This document shows, piece by piece, positions 30,358 to 39,921 of a stretch of DNA of 40,248 nt (positions are counted from its first letter, which is position 1; each line of letters starts with the position of its first letter). The stretch is taken from IMG/VR virus record IMGVR_UViG_3300046009_000507, positions 1 through 40,248 of that record. The stretch is one strand, 5' to 3'. A program made the position numbers and the translations under genes. Source of the stretch: a virus. A model generated the notes under the pieces. That model was given only the letters and a program-made list of their open reading frames with translations. It had not been told where the DNA came from and did not search any database.

Positions 30358-33300
30358 ATGAACCGCAAAGACGAATACGCCAAGCTGCTCGCAGAAGGCA
30401 CCCCATACGACGACATCATTCGTCAGGCAGCAGATGCCAATGGGGTTCCCTATGAGTACCTGCACAAGAAAATCTTCAACGAGTCCAGCTTCAACCCAAA
30501 CGCTCAGTCACCGACTGGGCCTCGTGGTCTGGGCCAGTTCACCAAGGCGACCGGCAAGGCTTATGGCCTGATGACCGATGCTGACTTCTTCGATCCCGTT
30601 AAGTCGATCAATGCGTCTGCCGCTCTGACCCGTGACCTCATGGGCACCTACAAGGGCGACATGCTGAAGGTCGCTCTGGCCTACAACCAAGGCAATGGTC
30701 GTCTGGGCGCTCCCCAGTTGGCCGCTCTGGATCGTGGGGACTTCTCCAAGATCAGCCCAGAGGGCAAGCAGTACATGGCCAACCTACTGGACGTGGCTGG
30801 CGACTCTCCGAACCGTCACTGGTTCAATGAGGCACCCAACGCCCCAAAGCTCAACTCTGACTTCGAGAGCCGCACCGCTGGAGTCAGTCACCAACCTACC
30901 GCTGTGCGTGGTGCGACACCTGACGGGTACGACTTCCAGTTGGCCCAAGGTCAGGCCCCAGCGGTCAAGCCAACGTTCCGTGAGATGGAGCTGGATCAGA
31001 ATGGCCCCGATAAGGGCGCTTGGGACAACACATGGGATGCCGTTAAGTCGTCCCTGTTGACCTCTGTTCCTGCCCAGATCGCTCGGAACATCTCGGTGGA
31101 AGACCATGACCCGCTGGACTGGGTTAAGCCCGGCGACACCTCGAACTGGAACGATGAGGACTTCGAGAACATCCGCAAGGCTGGGGTCGATCCCCAATAC
31201 TTCGGCTTCATCTTCGACTACACCCGTGGCAGCCGTGACAAGCTGGGCGAGGCCATTCAGTTGGCCAAGGAGAACGCTGACTATGATCGTCGAATCGGCA
31301 AGGCTGGCTGGGCTGGTCAACTGACCGCTGGCGTAGCTGGTGCCGCTCTCGACCCTCTGACCTACGTTCCTGTGCCCGGTGGTGCCGGTGCATCGTTCGC
31401 TGCCCGTGTCGGCAAGCAGGCTGCCTTCAGTTCGGCCATGTCGGTCGCCTCTGAGGGCCTCCGTGAGCAAGCCACTGGTATCGAGGGTCACTATGCGGCT
31501 GCTGCTGTAGGTGGCGCTGTGATCGGTGGCGCGGCTGCTGCTGCGCTCGACAAGTTCATCGCTAAGGCTGCCACTGGGTCAGTCCGTCAGGACATGCCTG
31601 ATGCTGACCTCGAAGCTGTTCTGGCTCGACACGGCGAAGGCGCTCTGCCCAACCGTCAGGTCGATCTTCCAGAGGGTATGGAGCCAACCGCGAAGCAACC
31701 CCGTCAGGATGACCCTGAGCAGGACGATGACTACCTTGAGAAGATTCTCGGCCTGCATGGCGAGCGTCACACTCGTCAGGAGGGACTCAAAGACCTGCCC
31801 GATGATTCCGTTGAGGCGATCCTTGCGAAGCACCAAGAGTCCTCTGAGCCGAACGAGTTCTATGGCCCAACCAATCGCCTGCAAGCCCGTGAGGCTGCTC
31901 GCCAAGCTGGGATGGATGACCCGACCCGTATGCCGATCAACAGCGATGACGTTGTGGATGACTTCAATGGCGTGGTCTATGCCGACTACCCGGCTGAGCG
32001 TGGGGCTGTGAAGCTACGCGATGGGTCGATCATGTCTGGCTTCAACCCGCTGAACCCGAAGACCAACAAGCTGGCTGCCGAGCTGGGGCCTGATCGTTCG
32101 GCCAAAGGGTTCTCCCTTGGGGCGATCACTGAGATCGGCTACAAGCTGAATCGCAGCGAAGACCCTGAAGTGCTGGACATCGGCTCCAAGCTGTTCCGCT
32201 CCACGGTGCAGACCGAGAGTGGCTCGAATGGCCGCTTTGGGGCTACCGCTTCGGATGTCATTGAGCGTCTGCGAGGGGAGGATCATGTGTCCTACGCGAA
32301 GCTGAACGACCTCACTGAGAACCTCCTGAAGAACGACCCGAAGTATGCCGGTATGGATGGCTCTCGGCTGGCCCTGACTGAGCGTGCGTATCGTCGCGTA
32401 GCGGAAGCTATCGAGGACTCAACGAACGCCAAGAAGGCAATGCTGAGCAAGCAAGAGCGCGACCTGATGGATCACATCAACGAGCACTTCCAACGTAAGC
32501 AAGACGTGCTGGAGAACCCTGCTCAGTTCGGCAACGCTCAGGCGACTGCTGTACTGGACTCGACCCGTCACGTTGGACACTACGTCCCGAACGTCTACGA
32601 TGACGCTGCCCGTGCCCTGTTCCTTCAGAAGTTCGGTGGTGCCGATGGCCTGCAACAGGCGATCAAGTCGAGCTGGCTGGCGAGCTACGCTTCCCGCGCT
32701 GCCGTCAAGGCACGAGTGGACAAGTTCATCAAGGAGACAATCGAGAAGGAAGGCAAGGTGGTCACCCCTGAGCTGATGAAGCAACGGGTCGAGCGCTATG
32801 CCCATGACAAAGCCTACGGCATCTCCCACACCCAAGACTTCAACCGTTCGACGCTGATCGACGATGGTCTTGATTCGCTGGTCGGTGCTGAGAACAACAA
32901 CTTCCTCGAAGCCCGTAACCTGTTCGACTCGGACGTGTCTGTGCCGATGGCCGATGGTTCGAGCTTCTCGGTCAACGACCTGCGCATGTACGACTTCGCC
33001 AAGCTGATGCCTTCCTACGACCGCCGTATCAACGGTGACGTGGGGATCATGGCTGCCACTGGCGAGGGCACTGACGTGCTCAAGGCTCGCATCCTGAAGC
33101 TGAAGACGACCCAAGGGAACAACAGCGAGATCGAAGCCCTTGAGTCTGCCGTTAAGCTGCTCACTGGTCGCGCTCGTCGCAACCCTGATGATGCCTTTGG
33201 GACTGCCTTGCGCAGCCTCAACGACCTCTCGTTCTTCACCAAGAATGCCTACATGGGCGTGCAGAACTTCACCGAGATCGCCGGGATGGTGACCAACGGG

Positions 33301-34548
33301 CATCTTCGGATGCTGATGCACGGCGTTCCGTACCTCCGTGAGATGACCACTTGGGGCACCAAGATCAAACCAGAGCAACTCAAAGAGATGCACAACCTGA
33401 TCTTCGGTCGGGAACTGGATGACACCATCCGTCCTCGCCGGGCTGACATCGTGGATCGTCTGCGTACCCAAGGCTCCAGTAACTGGGTCGCTCAGGGCGT
33501 AGGCACCGTGAAGTTCGCCACTCAGGAACTGGCTGCTCGCAGTCCGTTCACCAAGCTGCTCACTGAGACCTCGAACTACATCGCTGATGCTGGCCGTCAA
33601 GGTGCCCTGATGGACATGATCCGAGCTGCCCACGGGGAGACTCCGAGAATCCTGAAGGACTCCGAGCTGCATCGCCTGTCGATCACCAAGCAACAGTTCG
33701 GTGCAATCAAGCAGGCAATCAAGGAGCACATCGTTCCTGATGGTGATGGGTTCAAGATCAAAGACCCGGCTGCTCTGCGCAGTGACCCACGGACAATGGA
33801 TATGTGGCGCATTGGTGACAAGATCGCCGATGAGTCGATCCTGCGTCCTCACAAGCTGTCGTCTCAGGACACCAAGGCTCTGGGCGCTGGCTGGCACATG
33901 GCGCTTCAGTTCAAGAAGTTCGTCTTCCGGTCTCTCAATGGTCGCCTCATGCGTGGCATCTACGACTCCACCAAGAACGGGCGAGGCATCGACTTCGCAA
34001 TCCAAGGGGTCGTCGCTACGGGCCTCGCTTCGGCATTCTTCATAGCGCAACGCTACGTCCAAGCTCAGGGTATGCCACCAGAGCAACGCAAGGACTTCCT
34101 CAAGAACTCCTTCACCCCAGAGATGCTGGGCTGGGCAGCGATGTCCCGCAACAACATCCTCGGTGCGCCTATCGGCGTTGCCAACTTCGTCCTCGCTCCA
34201 ATGGGCTACGACCCGGCTGCCGCTGTGCGTACTTCGGTACTGCCACGAGGCCCTGAGTTCACCCCACGGGATCGACCAGTGCGCTACTCGCCTCTCCGTT
34301 CGGATGGCGTTCAGAAACCTCTGAGCGGCCTTCTGGAGCAGGTGCCGGGCGCTGGCATCCTCGGTTCCGTCTACCAAGTAGGTGCGAACGCTGAGGGCCT
34401 CTGGAAGGACACCCGCCGTCAACAAGAGCTGGGCTACATGACCGGCATCTACAACGGGTTGCGTGGTCTCGTACCAAACGATCCAGTCTCGCAACGAGCA
34501 CTTAGCGCCATGATGCAGGAAGCTGGGATGGAGTATCGCTCCCGGTAA
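30358..34548 (+). CDS. 16: Internal virion protein D with lytic transglycosylase
   Basis: 1396 residues (T7 gp16 1318). The N-terminal 150 residues are an SLT-type transglycosylase: catalytic E42 in NESSFN, GPRGLGQFT, and ALAYNQGNG. It opens peptidoglycan for the DNA channel; the rest forms the inner-membrane part. Three copies of a 13-residue motif lie at 415-427 (DADLEAVLARHGE), 457-469 (DDYLEKILGLHGE) and 482-494 (DDSVEAILAKHQE) inside an acidic linker and may account for part of the extra length. AGGAGG precedes the ATG; the stop is in the next promoter. Confidence 0.97.
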   Translation: MNRKDEYAKLLAEGTPYDDIIRQAADANGVPYEYLHKKIFNESSFNPNAQSPTGPRGLGQFTKATGKAYGLMTDADFFDPVKSINASAALTRDLMGTYKGDMLKVALAYNQGNGRLGAPQLAALDRGDFSKISPEGKQYMANLLDVAGDSPNRHWFNEAPNAPKLNSDFESRTAGVSHQPTAVRGATPDGYDFQLAQGQAPAVKPTFREMELDQNGPDKGAWDNTWDAVKSSLLTSVPAQIARNISVEDHDPLDWVKPGDTSNWNDEDFENIRKAGVDPQYFGFIFDYTRGSRDKLGEAIQLAKENADYDRRIGKAGWAGQLTAGVAGAALDPLTYVPVPGGAGASFAARVGKQAAFSSAMSVASEGLREQATGIEGHYAAAAVGGAVIGGAAAAALDKFIAKAATGSVRQDMPDADLEAVLARHGEGALPNRQVDLPEGMEPTAKQPRQDDPEQDDDYLEKILGLHGERHTRQEGLKDLPDDSVEAILAKHQESSEPNEFYGPTNRLQAREAARQAGMDDPTRMPINSDDVVDDFNGVVYADYPAERGAVKLRDGSIMSGFNPLNPKTNKLAAELGPDRSAKGFSLGAITEIGYKLNRSEDPEVLDIGSKLFRSTVQTESGSNGRFGATASDVIERLRGEDHVSYAKLNDLTENLLKNDPKYAGMDGSRLALTERAYRRVAEAIEDSTNAKKAMLSKQERDLMDHINEHFQRKQDVLENPAQFGNAQATAVLDSTRHVGHYVPNVYDDAARALFLQKFGGADGLQQAIKSSWLASYASRAAVKARVDKFIKETIEKEGKVVTPELMKQRVERYAHDKAYGISHTQDFNRSTLIDDGLDSLVGAENNNFLEARNLFDSDVSVPMADGSSFSVNDLRMYDFAKLMPSYDRRINGDVGIMAATGEGTDVLKARILKLKTTQGNNSEIEALESAVKLLTGRARRNPDDAFGTALRSLNDLSFFTKNAYMGVQNFTEIAGMVTNGHLRMLMHGVPYLREMTTWGTKIKPEQLKEMHNLIFGRELDDTIRPRRADIVDRLRTQGSSNWVAQGVGTVKFATQELAARSPFTKLLTETSNYIADAGRQGALMDMIRAAHGETPRILKDSELHRLSITKQQFGAIKQAIKEHIVPDGDGFKIKDPAALRSDPRTMDMWRIGDKIADESILRPHKLSSQDTKALGAGWHMALQFKKFVFRSLNGRLMRGIYDSTKNGRGIDFAIQGVVATGLASAFFIAQRYVQAQGMPPEQRKDFLKNSFTPEMLGWAAMSRNNILGAPIGVANFVLAPMGYDPAAAVRTSVLPRGPEFTPRDRPVRYSPLRSDGVQKPLSGLLEQVPGAGILGSVYQVGANAEGLWKDTRRQQELGYMTGIYNGLRGLVPNDPVSQRALSAMMQEAGMEYRSR

Positions 34549-34569
34549 ATACCCTCACTATGGCACCCT
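34545..34569 (+). promoter_or_regulatory. Phage promoter before the tail fibre gene, A at -3
   Basis: Core TACCCTCACTATGGCA with +1 near 34563, starting in the stop of gene 16. Corresponds to T7 phi17. Confidence 0.9.
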
Positions 34570-34573
34570 CTAC

Positions 34574-34598
34574 GGCCTCACTTCGGTGGGGCCTTTTT
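34574..34598 (+). terminator. Rho-independent terminator just after the promoter
   Basis: GGCCTCAC (34574-34581) pairs over eight positions with GTGGGGCC (34586-34593) around a TTCG tetraloop and is followed by five T. It starts only 11 bases after the transcription start, so it can block upstream transcripts from the fibre gene while new transcripts either escape or keep it as a 5' hairpin. Confidence 0.85.
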
Positions 34599-34625
34599 GT
34601 TATTTAACGACACCAAGGAGAGACT

Positions 34626-36482
34626 ATGGCCACTACACCGAAAACGGTGCGGACGTTCACTCTCGATGGCAGCAAGAAGGACTTCACGATCCCCTTCGAG
34701 TATCTCGCTCGGAAGTTCGTCGTCGTCACTCTGATCGGTGCCACTCGACGTGAGTTGATCCTCAATACCGAATACCGCTTCTCTACCGCGACCACCATTA
34801 CGACCACCAAGGCGTGGGGGCCAGCGGACAACTTCGACCTGATCGAGATTCGTCGCCTGACCAGCGCCACCGAGCGCCTCGTTGACTTCGCTGACGGGTC
34901 GATCCTTCGGGCCTACGACCTGAACATCTCTCAGGTGCAATCGCTGCACATCGCCGAGGAAGCCCGTGACTTGACCGCTGACACAATCGGCGTGAACAAC
35001 GATGGCGACCTCGACGCTCGTGCCCGTAAGATCGTCAACCTCGCTGATGGCGTGAACGACGGTGACGCTGTGAACCTGCGCCAACAGAAGCAATGGGCAG
35101 GCTCTGCGTTGAACCAAGCGCAGGCATCGGCTGCCAGTGCTGCTGCCTCTGAGGCGTCCCGTCAGGCTGCTGCTGGACAAGCATCGGCGGCTCTTACCAG
35201 TGCTCAAAATGCTGCCGGTTCCGCCAGTTCCGCTGCCGGTCAGGCTTCCAACTCGGCGGGTTCTGCAAGTGCCTCCCAGACCTCTCGGCTGGCCTCTGAG
35301 GCTGCCCGTGACTTGTCCCAAGCGTGGGCCTCGAAGGCTGAGGATAGCGTGGTCTCTGGCGGTCTCTATTCGTCCTACCACTACAGCCGTAAGTCTGCTG
35401 CGAGTGCTGCTGCGAGTCAGACCTCTGCGACCAACTCTGCGAGTTCTGCGAGCTTCGCTACGACCGAAGCCAACCGGGCGACCACTCAGGCTGACCGTGC
35501 GAAGACCGAGGCTGACAAGCTGGCCAACGCGAACGCCTTTATGGGTTCCTTGCAGACTGTTGACGCCACCAATAAGTACGTCCGCTTCATGCCGGGCTGG
35601 TCGGTACGCATGGATCGACTCTGGGTGGACGACATCTACGGTATGAACTCCGATAAGGTGAGCATCAAGGCTGGTACGTTCGCTGTATCTGGTGCCCAGA
35701 CCAATGCCAACGGCATCACGGTGACTTCTGGCGGTCTCAATGTAACCGGGGCTGCCACCATGCAATCTGGGCTGACAGTCAACGGCAATTTCCAAGGCGC
35801 GTCTGGTATCTTCTCTCAGTCTCTACGTGCTGGGTCTGTCATGCAGGTCATCCCTCAGTCGAGTAACACCGAGAACACGCACTTCTGGTTCCGCGACCTC
35901 GACGCATCAACTGAGCGTGCCCTGATCTATGCGGACTCTGGGCGAAATCTCCACATCCGTACCAACGTCGGTAATAGTGGCGAGGCCCTTGTTCGCTCAG
36001 ACAACTCGTGGTCTTTCGGAAACGCCATTGAGGTAACCAGAGGTACGCGCCAGACGGTCTTCTTTAACTCTGCCGCTCAACTCGATGGTGCAATGTATGG
36101 AAACTGCCAGCTCCAGCTCCAAGGTACTGGTGGTGGGGTTGCAGCCCTCGGGTTCCACAACGCCGGTCGAGTAGCTGGTGCGCTCTGGCTGAACACTGAC
36201 AACCAGTTGTGGTGGATGCAGAACTCTGGCAACAACCAGCAGATGACCACCAACCAGAACGTAATGAACCACATCGGCGGCATGACCGCTGACCAAGTTG
36301 GTTCCATTGCTTCCATGTACAACCAGTCCGGCTCCAACCTTGGACCTAACGCTGGCGTGGCAGGTAGCAGCCTGCGCTTCGCATCCCACAACAACGTGTC
36401 TGGCACTGCTGGTTCTGGATCGTGGCGCTGCCTCGGTTCTGGCAACAACGGCGGGGTCTGCAACTACGTCCGCTACGCATAA
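34626..36482 (+). CDS. 17: Tail fibre protein
   Basis: 618 residues (T7 553). Residues 1-150 match the T7 gp17 attachment domain (VRTFTLDGSKKDFTIPFEYL, LRAYDLNISQVQSLHIAEEA). A coiled-coil shaft rich in Ala, Ser, Gln and Arg runs about 155-300. The beta-rich tip (300-618) ends in SGSWRCLGSGNNGG, a pattern seen in other Pseudomonas fibre tips. The tip is the receptor-binding part and sets host range. CAAGGAGA precedes the ATG. Confidence 0.97.
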   Translation: MATTPKTVRTFTLDGSKKDFTIPFEYLARKFVVVTLIGATRRELILNTEYRFSTATTITTTKAWGPADNFDLIEIRRLTSATERLVDFADGSILRAYDLNISQVQSLHIAEEARDLTADTIGVNNDGDLDARARKIVNLADGVNDGDAVNLRQQKQWAGSALNQAQASAASAAASEASRQAAAGQASAALTSAQNAAGSASSAAGQASNSAGSASASQTSRLASEAARDLSQAWASKAEDSVVSGGLYSSYHYSRKSAASAAASQTSATNSASSASFATTEANRATTQADRAKTEADKLANANAFMGSLQTVDATNKYVRFMPGWSVRMDRLWVDDIYGMNSDKVSIKAGTFAVSGAQTNANGITVTSGGLNVTGAATMQSGLTVNGNFQGASGIFSQSLRAGSVMQVIPQSSNTENTHFWFRDLDASTERALIYADSGRNLHIRTNVGNSGEALVRSDNSWSFGNAIEVTRGTRQTVFFNSAAQLDGAMYGNCQLQLQGTGGGVAALGFHNAGRVAGALWLNTDNQLWWMQNSGNNQQMTTNQNVMNHIGGMTADQVGSIASMYNQSGSNLGPNAGVAGSSLRFASHNNVSGTAGSGSWRCLGSGNNGGVCNYVRYA

Positions 36483-36488
36483 CCCAAC

Positions 36489-36510
36489 AGGCCCTTCGGG
36501 GCCTTCTTTA
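36489..36510 (+). terminator. Terminator-like hairpin after the fibre gene
   Basis: AGGCCC (36489-36494) and GGGCCT (36499-36504) enclose a TTCG tetraloop, followed by TCTTTA. A short but stable stem; the broken T tract suggests partial termination. Confidence 0.6.
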
Positions 36511-36520
36511 TGGAGGTCTT

Positions 36521-36880
36521 ATGGAATTTCCATCCAGTTTCAAAATGCTGACTGTCCATGACATTCAGGAACCTCGCTGGTCCTCGCTGGAGCACATTCA
36601 GATCGACGTAATGTTGACCGCTGAGTTTCCCGATGGACGAGTCGAAACCTTCCCCTTCACGGCCTGCCCTTGGGACACCTTTGGGGATCACTGCCCGGCC
36701 ATCTTTGAGCACGCGGCGAACATGCCCGGCATCAAGGAGTACGAGCGCCCAGACGTGACCATGGAAGACCTGCAAGCAGACTTCGACCGCATCTGGCCGG
36801 ATGTCCTTCTGGGACTGGCCGATGAGAAGACCATCGAGCTGGCGAAGAATCTGCGCGTACAGATCAAGGCGATGAGCTGA
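36521..36880 (+). CDS. Unknown 119-aa protein between fibre and holin
   Basis: ATG 36521 follows ATGGAGG; the upstream in-frame start lies in the fibre gene. The first 60 residues are beta-like with Trp and Phe, the rest helical and acidic with Asp/Glu-rich repeats (VTMEDLQADFD, ELAKNLRVQIK). T7 has no gene here. The place next to the fibre gene suggests a fibre assembly factor, but no such family motif is recognised. The stop overlaps the holin start. Confidence 0.7.
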   Translation: MEFPSSFKMLTVHDIQEPRWSSLEHIQIDVMLTAEFPDGRVETFPFTACPWDTFGDHCPAIFEHAANMPGIKEYERPDVTMEDLQADFDRIWPDVLLGLADEKTIELAKNLRVQIKAMS

Positions 36881-37095
36881 TGGCTGGCCTTGAGATCGAC
36901 TTCACGAATGGAGTGGTTCGCGCCGCTCCTATCGCTGCTGGGGCTGGTGCTGAAGTAGCAAGCCAAGTAGCTGGTATGACCCTGAGTGACTGGTTCTATG
37001 CCGCAATCATTTTCTACACCCTCGTGCAAACCGTCGTGCTGGTCTTCAAGACCGTCATGGACGAGAAGCGCAAGAACAAAGGAGACCCACCATGA
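36880..37095 (+). CDS. 17.5: Class II holin
   Basis: 71 residues (T7 gp17.5 67). Shared pattern L-x-x-DF-N/T-N...AAPI, a gap, then L-x-x-WFYxAAI and one or two hydrophobic segments (about 20-35 and 38-56) and a basic tail with MDEKRKN. It forms holes in the inner membrane at lysis, releasing the amidase. Start overlaps the preceding stop (TGATG). Confidence 0.93.
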   Translation: MAGLEIDFTNGVVRAAPIAAGAGAEVASQVAGMTLSDWFYAAIIFYTLVQTVVLVFKTVMDEKRKNKGDPP

Positions 37096-37349
37096 GTGAG
37101 AACGTACTGGAGAAGCTGCTCGAAGCAATCGACACCGAGACTGGTCGTGCCCTGTTGGCTGACCTGCGTGACGATGAGCGCCGCTCCCCACAACTGTACA
37201 ACGCCATCGGCAAGTACCTCGAACGTCACAAGTTCACCATCGCCAAGCTCAAGCCTGACGAGTCCCTTCTGGGCGACCTCGCAGCGGCCCTCGACGGCTT
37301 CCAAGAGCTGGAGGATGGAGAGCTGTATGGCGACGGCGTGAGGCACTGA
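37092..37349 (+). CDS. 18: Small terminase subunit (DNA maturase A)
   Basis: 85 residues (T7 gp18 89). Clear match: LADLRDDERRSPQLYNAIGKYLERHKFTIAKLKPD. It recognises the concatemer and regulates the large subunit. Coupled to the holin by ATGA. Confidence 0.97.
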   Translation: MSENVLEKLLEAIDTETGRALLADLRDDERRSPQLYNAIGKYLERHKFTIAKLKPDESLLGDLAAALDGFQELEDGELYGDGVRH

Positions 37350-37351
37350 CA

Positions 37352-37807
37352 GTGAACCTTAAGGGAATCGCATTGGGCGTCTTATTGGCGCTCAGTGCCC
37401 TCGGGCTGGCCTACATGAAGGGTCACTCCGATGCGACCGACACGCTGACCATTGAACACCAAGCGGCCCAACTGGCTGCTGCACGACAACTGGAGGTTGA
37501 ACGTGAAACCACTCAAAGAACCCTCGCAGAAATCTCGAAGAACTGGCAGGACTACGTTGCCACGTCTCAAAGCTCTGCTGCTCGGACTGTTGCTGACCTG
37601 CGTAGCCGTAATGTCGGGCTGTCAGTCCAACTCGCAGATGCCACCGTCCGTTGCGTCACAGGTGACGGTAGACCCCTCGCTGATGGTCGAGCCGAACTAC
37701 GAACAGACGCTGCTGAATTTCTTGTCGGACAAGCCCAAAGAGCAGACCGCCAAGTGAAGGCACTTCAAGAAACCGTAAAGACCCTTCAAGGAGGTTCGCA
37801 CAAATAA
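37352..37807 (+). CDS. 18.5: i-spanin (Rz-like)
   Basis: 151 residues from GTG 37352. One N-terminal membrane segment (residues 4-20, LKGIALGVLLALSALGL) is followed by a periplasmic helical/coiled part rich in Gln, Ala and Glu, as in T7 gp18.5. It spans the periplasm with the lipoprotein encoded inside it to fuse inner and outer membranes at lysis. GAGGC upstream is a weak ribosome binding site. Confidence 0.88.
   Translation: MNLKGIALGVLLALSALGLAYMKGHSDATDTLTIEHQAAQLAAARQLEVERETTQRTLAEISKNWQDYVATSQSSAARTVADLRSRNVGLSVQLADATVRCVTGDGRPLADGRAELRTDAAEFLVGQAQRADRQVKALQETVKTLQGGSHK
37492..37496 (+). promoter_or_regulatory. Ribosome binding site for the embedded Rz1 gene
   Basis: GGAGG lies inside gene 18.5, six bases before GTG 37503. 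It fixes the start of the out-of-frame lipoprotein gene. Confidence 0.75.
37503..37757 (+). CDS. 18.7: o-spanin lipoprotein (Rz1-like), embedded in 18.5
   Basis: 84 residues (T7 gp18.7 83) read in another frame wholly within gene 18.5, from GTG 37503; ATG 37452 would give a longer, less likely form. Basic N-terminus, hydrophobic stretch (LLLGLLLTCVAV) and lipobox M-S-G-C with C40 as lipidated Cys, then a Ser/Pro segment with VDPSLMVEPN as in T7. It is anchored in the outer membrane and joins Rz. Confidence 0.9.
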   Translation: MKPLKEPSQKSRRTGRTTLPRLKALLLGLLLTCVAVMSGCQSNSQMPPSVASQVTVDPSLMVEPNYEQTLLNFLSDKPKEQTAK

Positions 37808-37816
37808 GGAGGCCCA

Positions 37817-39568
37817 ATGTCCAAACCAGACACCACCGGGGCCAAGCAGATCGCATTAATGAAAAGGTCATTCGTGGCCTTTCTTTTTGTCCTGTGGGCA
37901 GCCCTGAACCTGCCGAAGCCGACCCGCTGTCAGATCGACATGGCGAAGAAGCTGAGCGCTGGCGACGAACGCCGATTCATCCTGCAAGCATTCCGAGGCA
38001 TTGGTAAGAGCTTCATCACCTGTGCCTTCGTGGTCTGGAAGTTGTGGAACAACCCCGACCTCAAGTTCATGATCGTGTCCGCTTCCAAGGAACGGGCTGA
38101 CGCCAACAGCGTCTTCATCAAGCGCATCATTGAGCTGCTCCCTTTCCTGCACGAGCTGAAGCCCAAACCGGGCCAACGTGACAGCTCTCTGGCCTTCGAC
38201 GTGGGGCCTGCCAAGCCTGACCACTCGCCCTCTGTGAAGTCTGTCGGTATCACTGGTCAATTGACTGGTAGCCGTGCTGACATCCTCATTGCGGACGACG
38301 TTGAGGTTCCAAACAACTCTGCCACCCAGACTGCACGAGATCACCTCGGCGAGCTGGTGAAGGAGTTCGATGCGATCCTGAAGCCGGGCGGAACGATCAT
38401 CTATCTGGGCACCCCTCAGACCGAGATGACCCTCTACCGCGAGCTGGAGGGCCGTGGCTACGTCACAACCATCTGGCCTGCACGTTACCCTAAAGACCAA
38501 GCTGACCTCGACTCCTACGGCCACCGGCTGGCTCCTATGCTGCTGGCTGAGCTACAGGCAGACGGGACGTTGTTCTGGAAGCCTACCGACGAGGTTCGCT
38601 TCGATGACGCCGACCTGCGTGAGCGTGAGCTGTCGTATGGCAAGGGTGGCTTCGCGTTGCAGTTCATGCTCAACCCTAACCTCTCCGACATGGAGAAGTA
38701 CCCTCTCAAGCTGCGAGATTTCATCGTAGGCACGTTCGCTCTGGACAAAGGCCCACTGAGCCTGACTTGGATGCCAAACGCCTCTAACGAGGTCAAGGGC
38801 GTTCCTATGGTCGGCCTCAAAGGTGACCGCTTCCACCGCTACGAAGCAGTAGGTCAGGGCCATGCAGCCTTCGCTCAGAAAATCCTTGTGATCGACCCAT
38901 CGGGCCGTGGTAAGGATGAGACCGGCTATGCAGTGCTGTACCAGCTCAACGGCTTCATCTTCCTGATGGACGCTGGTGGCTTCCGTGGTGGCTACGAGGA
39001 CACAACTCTCCAAGCCCTTGCGAACATCGCCAAGATTTACCGAGTGAATGAGGTGGTGATCGAGGGTAACTTCGGTGACGGTATGTACCTCAAGCTGTTC
39101 AGCCCTGTGCTGACCGCTACGTTCCCTTGCGCCATCACTGAGGTCAAGAGTAAGGGTCAGAAGGAACTGCGCATCTGCGACGTTCTGGAGCCTATCCTCG
39201 GGTCTCACAAGCTGGTCATCCAAGAGTCCCTCATCGAGAAGGACTTCAGGACAGCACTCAACGCTGACGGCACCACTGACACGTCATACAGCCTCCTGTA
39301 CCAGCTCACACGGATCACCCGTGAGAGAGGCTCACTGGCCCACGACGACCGTCTGGATGCCCTCGCAATCGGCGTACAGTTCTTCACAGAGGCAATGGAG
39401 AAGGACTCCAAGGTAGGCGAACAGGAGCTGCTCCAAGAGTTCCTTGAGAGCCACATGGAGGACGCCCTGATGGGCCATGACCGCCTTCAGAGCATCGCAG
39501 TGAGCGACTCAGTGGACATCTTCTACGAGGATGACGGTTCCATGGACAATTACATGGGCTGGCGCTGA
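37817..39568 (+). CDS. 19: Large terminase subunit (DNA maturase B)
   Basis: 583 residues (T7 gp19 586). Walker A FRGIGKSF (59-66), Walker [10 protein letters not shown] (155-163), coupling motif [10 protein letters not shown], and a C-terminal RNase H-like nuclease with the acidic residue of [12 protein letters not shown] (about 359) and HDDRLDALA. The end [13 protein letters not shown] is typical. It pumps DNA into the procapsid and cuts concatemers at the terminal repeats. AAGGAGG precedes the ATG. Confidence 0.98.
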   Translation: MSKPDTTGAKQIALMKRSFVAFLFVLWAALNLPKPTRCQIDMAKKLSAGDERRFILQAFRGIGKSFITCAFVVWKLWNNPDLKFMIVSASKERADANSVFIKRIIELLPFLHELKPKPGQRDSSLAFDVGPAKPDHSPSVKSVGITGQLTGSRADILIADDVEVPNNSATQTARDHLGELVKEFDAILKPGGTIIYLGTPQTEMTLYRELEGRGYVTTIWPARYPKDQADLDSYGHRLAPMLLAELQADGTLFWKPTDEVRFDDADLRERELSYGKGGFALQFMLNPNLSDMEKYPLKLRDFIVGTFALDKGPLSLTWMPNASNEVKGVPMVGLKGDRFHRYEAVGQGHAAFAQKILVIDPSGRGKDETGYAVLYQLNGFIFLMDAGGFRGGYEDTTLQALANIAKIYRVNEVVIEGNFGDGMYLKLFSPVLTATFPCAITEVKSKGQKELRICDVLEPILGSHKLVIQESLIEKDFRTALNADGTTDTSYSLLYQLTRITRERGSLAHDDRLDALAIGVQFFTEAMEKDSKVGEQELLQEFLESHMEDALMGHDRLQSIAVSDSVDIFYEDDGSMDNYMGWR

Positions 39569-39600
39569 CTGAGCACGTTCGCAGCAAGATCGACGAAGAT

Positions 39601-39625
39601 TTAAAAACCCTCACTATGGCACCAG
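39601..39625 (+). promoter_or_regulatory. Right-end phage promoter (phiOR-like), A at -3
   Basis: Full consensus with core ACCCTCACTATGGC; +1 at 39619. Sits after gene 19 like T7 phiOR and reads into the right end (gp19.5 and, in concatemers, the terminal repeat and CJ-like site). Confidence 0.93.
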
Positions 39626-39627
39626 TA

Positions 39628-39661
39628 GGGGGGTCTAACTGATAAACTTTAAGACCCTCTC
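39628..39661 (+). promoter_or_regulatory. Hairpin just after the right-end promoter
   Basis: GGGGGGTCT (39628-39636) pairs with 39652-39660 (nine pairs, two of them G-T), close to the transcript start. Confidence 0.5.
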
Positions 39662-39695
39662 ATCACGATCCCTACAAGGTAGGTTCTTCGTGATG
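39661..39695 (+). promoter_or_regulatory. Long hairpin before gene 19.5
   Basis: CATCACGA (39661-39668) pairs with TCGTGATG (39688-39695), and inside it CCTAC (39671-39675) with GTAGG (39679-39683). No following T run, so a processing or stabilising element is likelier than a terminator. Confidence 0.6.
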
Positions 39696-39746
39696 GTGCC
39701 TGCGTGACCAGATTCACTGTAATCAACATCAAAGGAGGACAAGACC

Positions 39747-39920
39747 ATGACTGTGGAGCGAGCGACTGTGCTTCTCGTACTGAAGCGCCTTGCTACCTCC
39801 CGGTCAACCTACAAGCTCATCGGTCTCCTGCTCGTCGCCTTCGGGGTGACCAGTGGTAGTGATGTTATGGGCTGGGTCTCCACACTCGTGTGCGTGGCTT
39901 CCGGTGGCTGTGGCGACTGA
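39747..39920 (+). CDS. 19.5: gp19.5-like small membrane protein (57 aa)
   Basis: AAAGGAGGAC precedes the ATG. The 57 residues resemble T7 gp19.5 (49 aa): a basic N-terminus, then S-T-Y-K-L with a hydrophobic span (about 24-34, LIGLLLVAFGV), a Gly/Ser-Asp stretch, and a Val/Ser/Cys-rich end finishing in Asp. One membrane segment is likely. T7 function is not established. Last gene before the right terminal repeat. Confidence 0.8.
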   Translation: MTVERATVLLVLKRLATSRSTYKLIGLLLVAFGVTSGSDVMGWVSTLVCVASGGCGD

Positions 39921-39921
39921 C

